Shown: positions 8,542-15,749 of the stretch, in pieces
Numbering within the stretch: position 1 is the first letter of the stretch
How the letters are laid out: the number at the start of each line of letters is the position of its first letter
Assembly: GCA_023430325.1 (NCBI GenBank)
Contig: JAEZAU010000219.1
Coordinates: forward strand, 1 to 23,496
Length of the DNA stretch: 23,496 nt
Reading direction: 5' to 3'
Source: Bacteroidota bacterium
Lineage (GTDB): Bacteria; Bacteroidota; Bacteroidia; Flavobacteriales_F; PHOS-HE28
The notes under the pieces: model-generated
Database searches by the model: none
What the model was told of the DNA's origin: nothing
The model's input: the letters and a program-made list of their open reading frames with translations, nothing else
Position numbers and translations under genes: made by a program

Positions 8542-8574
8542 ACAAGATAGTCATACACAAGGTCAAGACGCAAA
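8542..8574 (-). promoter_or_regulatory. Possible promoter for the sigma factor operon
   Basis: On the minus strand a TTTG (8571-8574) is followed after 21 bases by TATCTTGT (8542-8549), matching four of six fixed bases of the -7 box. Spacing fits the Bacteroidota -33/-7 layout. Predicted leader is about 75 nt to ATG 8461, which supports the shorter sigma factor start. Confidence 0.35.
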
Positions 8575-8655
8575 GGGCTGAAAAAGGATGCCTGTGCCAG
8601 CACAAAAAACCGATGGAACGGGAAAAGGCAGGGATGAAGCGGGGAGCGGGAGAGA

Positions 8656-8690
8656 AGTCATGAGTCCTGAGTCTTGAGTCGGAAGTCCTG
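8656..8690. repeat. Tandem heptamer tract, AGTCNTG type
   Basis: Five adjacent 7-bp units: AGTCATG, AGTCCTG, AGTCTTG, AGTCGGA, AGTCCTG. It lies in the intergenic region between the sigma factor and mdh, with no coding potential of its own. Confidence 0.8.
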
Positions 8691-8701
8691 TTCGAAGCTT
8701 T

Positions 8702-8787
8702 TGGGCGTGCCCCTGCGGGTCAGGCTATCCGCTATACTCCTCGCTGCGCTGCGGGGTGCCGCTCCTATCCTTCACGCGCTTCGCATG
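8702..8787. repeat. REP-like GC-rich palindromic element, left copy
   Basis: Begins with TGGGCG-N4-CCTG and continues through GGTCAGGCTATCCGCTATAC, a GC-rich CGCTGCGCTGCGGGG segment and CTATCCTTCACGCGC. From memory, similar GGGCGT...GGCTATCCGCT blocks recur between genes in many Flavobacteriales genomes; I cannot verify copies here. Its opening motif is repeated in inverted form at 8926-8939. Confidence 0.5.
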
Positions 8788-8800
8788 GCCAAGTGATCGC

Positions 8801-8827
8801 ATTCACCATTCATATTCAACATTCAAC
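8801..8827. repeat. Degenerate heptamer tract, ATTCANN type
   Basis: ATTCACC, ATTCATA, a 6-bp unit TTCAAC, then ATTCAAC. The first 12 bases (8801-8812) are the exact reverse complement of 8956-8967, so this tract is an inverted partner of the AGTGAAT tract. Confidence 0.65.
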
Positions 8828-8835
8828 CCTCATTA

Positions 8836-8939
8836 TTCGCCTGCGGGATCTGCGTAAGTGGCGCAGCCGGAAACCCCGCAAGCGAGCGGAGCGAGTGCGG
8901 AGTTGCAGGCGAAGACACGCCCTGACAGGAATGCGCCCA
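8836..8939. repeat. GC-rich hairpin element, right REP-like copy
   Basis: An outer 9-bp inverted repeat (TTCGCCTGC 8836-8844 with GCAGGCGAA 8905-8913) encloses a second imperfect stem, AACCCCGCA near 8872-8880 with TGCGGAGTT near 8896-8904 (one mismatch). The block ends with CAGG-N4-CGCCCA (8926-8939), the inverted form of the motif opening the left element. No open reading frame of credible composition is present. Confidence 0.5.
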
Positions 8940-8946
8940 ATAAAGC

Positions 8947-8974
8947 AGTGAATAGTGAATGGTGAATAGTGAAT
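8947..8974. repeat. Tandem heptamer tract, RGTGAAT type
   Basis: Four adjacent units: AGTGAAT, AGTGAAT, GGTGAAT, AGTGAAT. Inverted relative to the ATTCACC tract at 8801-8827. Confidence 0.8.
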
Positions 8975-8978
8975 GGAT

Positions 8979-9034
8979 AGTCACCAAAGACCAGTCACCA
9001 GTCACCAGTCACAAGGCCACAAAGACCAGTCACC
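8979..9034. repeat. Heptamer tract, AGTCACC type
   Basis: AGTCACC occurs at 8979-8985, 8993-8999, 9000-9006 and 9028-9034, with AGTCACA at 9007-9013; three units are directly adjacent. The tract ends about 50 bp before the mdh start. Confidence 0.75.
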
Positions 9035-9045
9035 CACGCGTCCCC

Positions 9046-9053
9046 TAACTTCG
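9046..9053 (+). promoter_or_regulatory. Possible -7 box for mdh
   Basis: TAACTTCG matches five of six fixed bases of TAnnTTTG and would give a leader of about 30 nt. No clear -33 element was found; the upstream bases are the heptamer repeats. Confidence 0.3.
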
Positions 9054-9085
9054 TCCCCCATAAACGATCAATCCCCCTGTTAGAG

Positions 9086-10027
9086 ATGAAAGTCACCGTG
9101 GTAGGAGCAGGCAATGTTGGCGCCACCTGTGCCGATGCCGTTGCCCGTTGGGAACTCGCCAATGAAGTGGTGCTCCTTGACATAAAGGAAGGTTTCGCCG
9201 AGGGCAAGGCCCTGGACATCTGGCAGACCTCGCCGATCAACCTCTTTGATTCGCGCATCACCGGATCGACCAACGATTACAGCAAGACCAAGGGCAGCGA
9301 TGTGGTGGTGATCACCAGCGGCCTGCCGCGCAAGCCAGGCATGAGCCGCGATGATCTGATCGCGACCAATGCCAACATCGTGAAGAGCGTTACGGAGAAC
9401 ATCGTGAAGCATTCGCCGGATGCGATCATCATAGTGGTGAGCAATCCGCTGGATGTGATGACCTATTGCGCATACATTACGGCGAACCTGCCCGCGAACA
9501 AGGTGTTCGGCATGGCCGGCATACTGGATACCGCGCGTTACCGCGCATTCCTGGCCGAAGCGCTTAATGTGAGCCCCAAGGACATACAGGCGGTGCTGAT
9601 GGGTGGCCACGGCGATACCATGGTGCCACTGCCACGCTACACGACAGTTGGCGGTATCCCGGTGACCGAACTGATCGAGAAGGACAAGCTCGATGCGATC
9701 GTAGAGCGTACGAAGAAAGGTGGGGGAGAGATCGTGAACCTGCTCGGCACGAGCGCATGGTACGCACCCGGCACCGCTGCTGCACAAATGGTGGAATCCA
9801 TCGTGCGCGACCAGAAGCGAGTGTTCCCCTGCTGCGTGTGGTTGGAAGGCCAGTACGGCCTCGACAAGATCTACATGGGCGCACCGGTGATCCTGGGCCG
9901 CAACGGCGTGGAGAAGATCATTGAGCTGAAGCTGAACAAGGAGGAAATGGAACTGGTGAACGCCAGTGCCAAAGCGGTGAAGGAGGTGATGGACGTGCTC
10001 GATAACATGAGCAAGGTGACCGCCTGA
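9086..10027 (+). CDS. mdh: Malate dehydrogenase (NAD-dependent, LDH-like type)
   Basis: 313 residues, normal length for the LDH-like malate dehydrogenase family. It interconverts malate and oxaloacetate with NAD in the cytoplasmic TCA cycle. The Rossmann loop GAGNVG is at residues 7-12 and the acidic NAD-binding residue is D32 (LLDIKEG). The active-site loop GLPRKPGMSRDD (79-90) has Arg82 where lactate dehydrogenases have Gln, which sets malate/oxaloacetate rather than lactate specificity. R88, N120, R151 and the D148/H175 catalytic pair (GILDTARYR, GGHGD) are all present. The start ATG is the first in frame and begins the Rossmann strand directly. It appears to be monocistronic: a repeat-rich region lies upstream and a strong terminator directly after it. 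Confidence 0.97.
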   Translation: MKVTVVGAGNVGATCADAVARWELANEVVLLDIKEGFAEGKALDIWQTSPINLFDSRITGSTNDYSKTKGSDVVVITSGLPRKPGMSRDDLIATNANIVKSVTENIVKHSPDAIIIVVSNPLDVMTYCAYITANLPANKVFGMAGILDTARYRAFLAEALNVSPKDIQAVLMGGHGDTMVPLPRYTTVGGIPVTELIEKDKLDAIVERTKKGGGEIVNLLGTSAWYAPGTAAAQMVESIVRDQKRVFPCCVWLEGQYGLDKIYMGAPVILGRNGVEKIIELKLNKEEMELVNASAKAVKEVMDVLDNMSKVTA

Positions 10028-10048
10028 TCAGATCGAAATGGAATAATG

Positions 10049-10078
10049 AAAATGGGCGCCGATCGGCGCCCATTTTTT
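10049..10078. terminator. Bidirectional intrinsic terminator between mdh and the FG-GAP gene
   Basis: A 9-bp GC-rich stem (ATGGGCGCC 10052-10060 with GGCGCCCAT 10065-10073) and a 4-nt loop, extended by A/T pairs. T6 follows on the + strand and a T-rich ATTTTCATTATTCC on the minus strand. It lies between the convergent stops at 10027 and 10098 and can serve both genes. Confidence 0.85.
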
Positions 10079-10097
10079 GTGCATGATGTTGATCCGT

Positions 10098-12347
10098 TCA
10101 GCGGATCACGATCGTACGATGTGTTGCCGGCATCGCAGGATCATCGCTGCGAACGATGTATGCGCCTGCTTCGATCCCATCCAATGAAAGGAACGTGCGC
10201 ATTCCATCGATCGGGACCTGTTCTACGATCTGTCCAAGTCCATTCACCAGTTGCCAATTGGCTTTGCCGCCGATCGGTTCTTTCAGAGTGATCAGGAGTT
10301 GATCGGTGGCTGGGTTCGGGGAGACGGTGAACATTTCTGCCAGCGGCTTTTCTGTGATCTCTCCCGTGCTGATGTTTGGATCGCTGCTCCAATAAGAAAG
10401 GCCACCGCGGGCATTGCCGATCACCATGTCGTGCATGCCATCATTATTGAAGTCGTGCAATAGCAGGGCTGTACGATGACCTTCGTAGATATCCAGGTAG
10501 GTTGAATCGATCAATGACCATGCACCCGCCAGGTTCCCATCGATCCCACCGTAATGGTAGATCCATCCTGATTCCGATCCAAGAAGGATCTCTTTCCCGC
10601 CATCGCTGTTCTCAAAGAGGAAAGGCGTGGAGTGGCCCGTGATGTTCCACCATTCCACCGTGCTTACTTCACCCAGGTTCTCGGTGATCAAGGTCCATTG
10701 AGGGGTGGTGGCCGTACCTGTGTTGCGGTAGTAATTGAGGTTGCCGTTGCGTTCACCGATCACCAGATCGAGCAGTCCATCTTCATCAAGGTCATATAAC
10801 TGTGGCGCCGCGTACTGGCCCACATCGAGGATCTGCCCCGATGCATCAAGAATGTTCGCCTGTATCAACTGGAATTGTGCGATCGGCCCGGTCGCATTGT
10901 TGCGGAAGAAGTGGAGCCTGCCCTGCAGATCGCCGATGTACATGTCCTTGTCGCCATCGCCATCAATATCACCGAAAGCCGGATACATGCTCTGCATCTG
11001 AAGGGATGAGAGGCCCATGTGATCGGAAGCAACTAGATCAAAGGCCGGCGAATCCATGGTGCCAACGTTCCGGAATAGGGCGAATTGTCCTTGATAGATG
11101 TTGCCGGGCATGAAGTAGCCGTGGTTGGCCACGATGATGTCCATAAGCCCATCGCCATTCTCATCGAAGGGCACCGGATAAGCACCTTCACCCAGATCGA
11201 TCATCTTGTTCTGCAGAACGTTCTCCATCTGGAAGTCGAACTGCGGATGATCGTTGGTGTTGGTGTTCTTATAGAACCACATGCTTCGGAAATTCTGCGC
11301 GAGCGATGTGGTGTTCGGGCTGGCGACAAGATCCTTCAGGCCATCATTGTCCACATCCACATAGAAAGCACCGGGGAAGATCGGCAGGTCAACGGATAGA
11401 TCATAACTTGGGAAGAGCGTGTCCTCGGCGGTCATCAATGAAGATGTGATCGTTCCGCCGTTGTAGAGACCCACCAGGTTGTTGAATGAAATATCCCCGA
11501 GAAGAAGATCCTTCGTACCGCTGCCATCAAGGTCTATCGAAAGCAGGCTGCTTCCGGCGTGGGCCCGATCGCCGGCCGGCTCAATGAAGACCGGCCGGCC
11601 GGGTTCTGCAGGCATTTCCGGCGCTGGCACGTTGAAGGAACATGGCACGTTGAGCGAGACCGAATTGTTGCTGAAATTCTCTGCGAAAAAGCCCCAGCAC
11701 TTGTTCTTCACTTCATAGATCAGGCTGTCGCAGTGCCCATATGTCTCCTGGCTCAGGTTCTTGTGGTATTCCACGTACGATCCGAGTAGACTGAAGGTGA
11801 GCACATCCATGTCGCCGTCACTGTCCACATCGGTGAATGCGGGAAGATCCACCTGTGAGATGTACAGATTGGCGATGACGGGGTTGCCGTTGGATGATAC
11901 GTAATTGGAATTCACCCTGAAGGTGGTCATCTCGAATGAAAGCTGCCCGCCTTCGCTGGTGTTCCGGTAAACGGAAAAGCCCGCTTGTGAATAGGACATG
12001 ATATCCTCCTTGCCATCGCAGTTGTAATCGTAGAGCAACGCCCAGTCGTGCAATTGTTTGAACGGATACACATCATCGAACTGGCGTGTCACTGAATAGG
12101 TGCCCAAGCCCGGTCCGCCATTGTTGAGCAGGGTGATCACCTTGTTGCCAGCGCGATCGAACAGCAAAAGGTCCTTGATGCCATCACCATCCAGATCGAT
12201 GCTTCCCATTTGGATCGAATTGGCACCACCGGCCCAGGCCAGATGCAACGGAGCGCCCTGCTCGGTTACCGGTATGGTGGGATCGAAGTACAGGCTCTGT
12301 TGGGCGAGCACACTGCAGGGTAACAGCAGGAAGAAAAGAGGTTTCAT
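10098..12347 (-). CDS. FG-GAP/VCBS repeat beta-propeller protein with T9SS type A sorting domain
   Basis: 749 residues from the ATG at 12347, which starts a compact signal peptide MKPLFFLLLPCSVLAQ; the frame is open to 12479 but that extension has no signal. At least ten calcium-loop motifs of the D-x-D-x-D/N-G type run through the chain, for example DLDGDGIKDL (51-60), DVDSDGDMDV (173-182), DVDNDGLKDL (331-340), DIDGDGDKDM (460-469), DLDEDGLLDL (519-528) and DFNNDGMHDM (632-641). Each is followed by a short hydrophobic strand and often by YRNT or FFRNN. This is the integrin-like FG-GAP/VCBS pattern. The C-terminal ~80 residues (VSPNPATDQLLITL, LVNGLGQIVEQ, IEAGAYIVR, TIVIR) are a T9SS type A tail. 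Surface or secreted; binding partner unknown. No enzyme domain recognised. Confidence 0.9.
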   Translation of the reverse strand: MKPLFFLLLPCSVLAQQSLYFDPTIPVTEQGAPLHLAWAGGANSIQMGSIDLDGDGIKDLLLFDRAGNKVITLLNNGGPGLGTYSVTRQFDDVYPFKQLHDWALLYDYNCDGKEDIMSYSQAGFSVYRNTSEGGQLSFEMTTFRVNSNYVSSNGNPVIANLYISQVDLPAFTDVDSDGDMDVLTFSLLGSYVEYHKNLSQETYGHCDSLIYEVKNKCWGFFAENFSNNSVSLNVPCSFNVPAPEMPAEPGRPVFIEPAGDRAHAGSSLLSIDLDGSGTKDLLLGDISFNNLVGLYNGGTITSSLMTAEDTLFPSYDLSVDLPIFPGAFYVDVDNDGLKDLVASPNTTSLAQNFRSMWFYKNTNTNDHPQFDFQMENVLQNKMIDLGEGAYPVPFDENGDGLMDIIVANHGYFMPGNIYQGQFALFRNVGTMDSPAFDLVASDHMGLSSLQMQSMYPAFGDIDGDGDKDMYIGDLQGRLHFFRNNATGPIAQFQLIQANILDASGQILDVGQYAAPQLYDLDEDGLLDLVIGERNGNLNYYRNTGTATTPQWTLITENLGEVSTVEWWNITGHSTPFLFENSDGGKEILLGSESGWIYHYGGIDGNLAGAWSLIDSTYLDIYEGHRTALLLHDFNNDGMHDMVIGNARGGLSYWSSDPNISTGEITEKPLAEMFTVSPNPATDQLLITLKEPIGGKANWQLVNGLGQIVEQVPIDGMRTFLSLDGIEAGAYIVRSDDPAMPATHRTIVIR

Positions 12348-12492
12348 GGCCGGAGGATGAACAAAGATCCTACAAAGAAGACCACATTGGTGCCCCAAAC
12401 GTTGTTCAACATTGAGCAGCCGGTGGTGACCGGCTGTTTTCCCAGTGTGATCATATACTTCCGGACGGCCTCCGGGCAATGGGTGTAACGTC

Positions 12493-12500
12493 TATATTTG
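12493..12500 (+). promoter_or_regulatory. -7 promoter box for secDF
   Basis: TATATTTG is a perfect match to TAnnTTTG, 31 bases before the secDF ATG. A clear TTTG at the expected -33 position was not seen. Confidence 0.5.
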
Positions 12501-12531
12501 CGGCCATTTTCCACCACTGAACCCACCTGTC

Positions 12532-15500
12532 ATGCAGAATAGAGGCGCGCTTTGGATCTTCACCATCCTGTTGGCGCTCGCGTGCGTTTACCAGCTTTCT
12601 TTTTCCATTTTCACCGGAAAGCTGGAGCGCAAGGCCCGTGTAGAGGCTGAAATGAAGGCCGATTCCGTGATCGCCGCCACTGGAGATGCCTCTTTGGACA
12701 GGGAGAACCTGGTGATCGAATATGAGAACCAGTACCTGCGCGCACATTCTGAAGAGAAGGTCTACCCGATCCTTGGTTACACATATGGTGAAGCGAAGGA
12801 GAAAGAGATAAACCTGGGCCTCGATCTCAAGGGTGGCATGGCCGTTACGCTGGAAGTGAGCATTCCGGAGCTGGTGATGAACCTCAGCGAGAACAACCAG
12901 GATCCCGCTTTCCAGACGGCAATGAAGAACGCGTTGGATCGCCAGCGTACCAGCAACCAGGATTTCATCACCCTCTTCGGTGAGGAATATGAGAAGATCC
13001 CTGAACGCGGCCCTCTTTCGGCCATCTTCTTCACGCCGGATCGAAAGGATATGTTCGATCGGGAAGGCAGTGATGCCGATTACCTCGCAGCCTTGCGTCG
13101 TGAGGCGGAGACCGCATTGAACAATACCGAACGCATCCTTCGCACCAGGATCGATAAGTTCGGGGTGGCACAGCCAAGCATCCAGAAGCAGCAGTTCACC
13201 GGCCGCATCCAGATCGAACTGCCCGGGGTGAAGGACAAGGAGCGGGTGCGCCGCGTACTGCAGAGCACCGCGAACCTGGAATTCTGGGAGACCTACGAGA
13301 ACACGGATGTCTATCCCATGTTGGAGGAGGCCAACAGCCGCCTCGCCGCCAAACTTGGCCTCGTTACAGATACAGCATCTACCGAGCCGACCGAAGTAAC
13401 ACCTGTTGATACCACTTCGGCGACAGCCGTTGCGGAGGAACCTGCTTCCATTGATACCAATGCGGTAGCGGCGGCGGCTCCTGATACTACCGCCGGGGAT
13501 ACCACGGTCACCGACACCACCACCCAGGAAGTCGATGACGAAGAGGTGCGTCGCAAGAATCCGCTCTTCGCTGTCTTGAACCCGTCCATCTTCCAAGGTA
13601 CCGGCGGTCAATACAATCTGGCGCAGGGACCCGTAGTGGGCAGTGCGCGTGTAAGCGATACCGCCGCTGTGAACCGCTACCTGGATGATGAGGCCGTGCG
13701 TGGCGCTCTTGCTCAGGATGTGAAGCTGGCCTGGGGCGCGAAGCCCGATGTGCGCGAGATCAATGGTGAGAACATCGCCTTCCTGAACCTCTATGCGTTG
13801 AAGGTCCCACGCGGCGGCAAGCCGAAACTTGATGGCAGCACCATCGTGAACGCAGCCCAGGATTTCGATATGAAGGGCGATGTGGAGGTGAACATGCAGA
13901 TGAACGCCGAAGGTGCCCAGATCTGGAAAGTGATGACCGGTGACAACGTCGGCAGATCGATCGCGATCGTGCTGGATGAGCTGGTGTATAGCGCGCCCGT
14001 GGTGCAGAACGAGATCGCCGGCGGCCGCAGTAGCATCAGCATGGGCACCGGTGACATGAACAGCAAGATAACGGAGGCCGATGACCTGGCGAACATCCTC
14101 AAGGCCGGTGCACTTCCTGCTCCCGCACGCATCATCGACGAGACCGTGGTAGGTCCGTCACTGGGTGAAGAGAACATCAACATGGGCATGATGTCCTTCG
14201 CGATCGCCCTGGTGCTGGTAATGGTGTACATGATCCTGTACTACGCCAATGCCGGTTGGATAGCCGATCTGGCCCTGTTCGTGAACCTTTTCGTTTTGAT
14301 CGGATCGCTGGCTTCACTGCAGGCCGCATTAACACTGCCGGGAATCGCGGGTATCGTGCTCACCATGGGTATGGCGGTTGATGCCAACGTACTCATCTAT
14401 GAAAGGATCCGTGAGGAACTGCGGCATGGCAAGATGCTAAAGAGCGCGGTGGACCTTGGTTACAAAGGTGCCATGTCAGCGATCATCGACTCCAACGTCA
14501 CCACATTGATCACTGCAGTGATCCTTTATCTCTTCGGCTCTGGCCCGATCCGTGGTTTCGCCACTACTCTTGGTCTGGGTATCCTCACTTCGTTATTCAC
14601 AGCCTTGTTCCTCTCGCGCATGATCATCACCGCGCGTCTGGAGAAGGGAAAGCCGTTCAGGGTGTGGAACAACTGGAGCCGAAACATCTTCGTGAACGCG
14701 AATTATGATTTCATGAGCCGCCGCAAGCTGTTCTATGGCATCAGCGGCCTGATCATAGCTGCCGGTCTGGTATCCATGTTCACCAACAAGTTCAACTGGG
14801 GCGTTGATTTCAGTGGTGGCCGCAGCTATGTGGTGAAGTTCGATCGCGAGCACCGCGTAGATGATGTGCGCAACGTGCTGGCCGAGAGGTTCGTAACGGA
14901 GACCGGCGAGCAAAGCATACCCGCAGTGAAGACGTATGGTGGCAGCCGCCAGATGCAGATAACGACGAACTATCTGGTGAACGAGCGGGGAACGGACGCC
15001 GATGTAGTTGTTGACCAGAAATTGACCGAAGGGCTCAATTCGCTCGGTGGTACCCACGAGATCACCGCGCAGCGTAAAGTGGATCCTACGATCAGCGATG
15101 ATATCAAGACCTCGGCAGCGACCGCACTCGGTCTGGCATTGTTGTTCATCTTCTTCTATATCGCCGTACGCTTCGGCAACTGGCAATTCGGCTTAGGCGG
15201 TCTCATCTCCCTGGCACACGATGCGTTCGTGATGCTGGCCCTGTATTCCCTGCTCTGGAAAGTGATGCCGTTCTCCATGGAGATCGATGAAGCGTTCATA
15301 GCGGCGATCCTTACGGTGATCGGTTATTCCATCAACGATACCGTGATCGTGTTCGACCGTATCCGTGAATACCTGCGTGATCATAAGCGTGAACCGATCG
15401 ACGTGGTGGTGAACAAGGGTATTAACTCCACGCTTGCCCGAACGATGAACACTTCGCTCACGACCATTCTTGTGCTCGTGGTCATCTTCGCACTCGGTGG

Positions 15501-15669
15501 TACGGCCATCAAGGGCTTCATATTCGCGCTGTTGGTGGGTATTGTCGCCGGTACCTATTCTTCCATCTTCATAGCCAGCTCCGTGGTGGTGGACCTGATC
15601 AAGCGCAAGGAGATCTCAGCGCCCAAACAGCAGGTTGCTCGTGGCGCGGCCATCAGCGCAGCACGTTGA
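12532..15669 (+). CDS. secDF: Protein translocase subunit SecDF (fused SecD-SecF)
   Basis: 1045 residues. This inner-membrane RND-type protein uses the proton-motive force to help pull Sec substrates into the periplasm, a step required before T9SS export. The SecD half holds an N-terminal membrane helix (7-28), the motif LGLDLKGGMAVTLEV (95-109), a large periplasmic region, then helices from about 550 to 700 with GMAVDANVLIYERIREEL (613-630; D617 is the conserved proton-path aspartate). The SecF half starts near residue 725, with WGVDFSGGRSYVVKF (756-770) and GYSINDTVIVFDRIREYL (931-948; D936). Helices continue to about 1020. Residues about 278-338 are a low-complexity Thr/Asp/Ala linker inside the SecD periplasmic part, which makes the protein longer than usual. 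It stands alone, with its own promoter box and terminator. Confidence 0.97.
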   Translation: MQNRGALWIFTILLALACVYQLSFSIFTGKLERKARVEAEMKADSVIAATGDASLDRENLVIEYENQYLRAHSEEKVYPILGYTYGEAKEKEINLGLDLKGGMAVTLEVSIPELVMNLSENNQDPAFQTAMKNALDRQRTSNQDFITLFGEEYEKIPERGPLSAIFFTPDRKDMFDREGSDADYLAALRREAETALNNTERILRTRIDKFGVAQPSIQKQQFTGRIQIELPGVKDKERVRRVLQSTANLEFWETYENTDVYPMLEEANSRLAAKLGLVTDTASTEPTEVTPVDTTSATAVAEEPASIDTNAVAAAAPDTTAGDTTVTDTTTQEVDDEEVRRKNPLFAVLNPSIFQGTGGQYNLAQGPVVGSARVSDTAAVNRYLDDEAVRGALAQDVKLAWGAKPDVREINGENIAFLNLYALKVPRGGKPKLDGSTIVNAAQDFDMKGDVEVNMQMNAEGAQIWKVMTGDNVGRSIAIVLDELVYSAPVVQNEIAGGRSSISMGTGDMNSKITEADDLANILKAGALPAPARIIDETVVGPSLGEENINMGMMSFAIALVLVMVYMILYYANAGWIADLALFVNLFVLIGSLASLQAALTLPGIAGIVLTMGMAVDANVLIYERIREELRHGKMLKSAVDLGYKGAMSAIIDSNVTTLITAVILYLFGSGPIRGFATTLGLGILTSLFTALFLSRMIITARLEKGKPFRVWNNWSRNIFVNANYDFMSRRKLFYGISGLIIAAGLVSMFTNKFNWGVDFSGGRSYVVKFDREHRVDDVRNVLAERFVTETGEQSIPAVKTYGGSRQMQITTNYLVNERGTDADVVVDQKLTEGLNSLGGTHEITAQRKVDPTISDDIKTSAATALGLALLFIFFYIAVRFGNWQFGLGGLISLAHDAFVMLALYSLLWKVMPFSMEIDEAFIAAILTVIGYSINDTVIVFDRIREYLRDHKREPIDVVVNKGINSTLARTMNTSLTTILVLVVIFALGGTAIKGFIFALLVGIVAGTYSSIFIASSVVVDLIKRKEISAPKQQVARGAAISAAR

Positions 15670-15693
15670 TCGGAGCATTGCGTTGAATACTGG

Positions 15694-15730
15694 ATGGCCG
15701 GGGCTTCAATCGAAGCCCCGGCCATCTTAT
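15694..15730 (+). terminator. Strong hairpin terminator after secDF
   Basis: A perfect 14-bp stem (15694-15707 with 15712-15725) with a 4-nt loop, followed by CTTATATTG. The stem is very stable but the T-tract is broken, so part of the signal may be readthrough into the antiporter gene that starts at 15750. Confidence 0.75.
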
Positions 15731-15749
15731 ATTGTCGCGATTAGTATTC

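Noticed and set aside
7814..8581. 255-codon plus-strand frame opposite the sigma factor
   Set aside because: It is antisense to conserved sigma region 2 and 4 coding and has no recognisable protein features.
8462..8605. N-terminal extension of the sigma factor to 8605
   Set aside because: The extra residues do not resemble a sigma factor, and a plausible promoter lies inside the extension; normal ECF length is reached from 8461.
8823..9005. A 60-codon minus-strand frame in the intergenic repeat region
   Set aside because: Its translation is made of the heptamer repeats and the REP-like element (SLFTIHYSLLYWAHS), so it is repeat sequence read as protein and not a gene.
8656..9034. CRISPR array
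   Set aside because: The repeats are only 7 bp, tandem, with no spacers of constant length and no cas genes nearby.
9086..10027. Lactate dehydrogenase instead of malate dehydrogenase
   Set aside because: The substrate-discriminating loop has Arg82 (GLPRKPGMSR) in place of the LDH glutamine.
12451..13611. Long 386-codon minus-strand frame opposite secDF
   Set aside because: It is fully antisense to conserved SecD coding sequence and its translation shows no domain or plausible composition; it is a codon-bias shadow.
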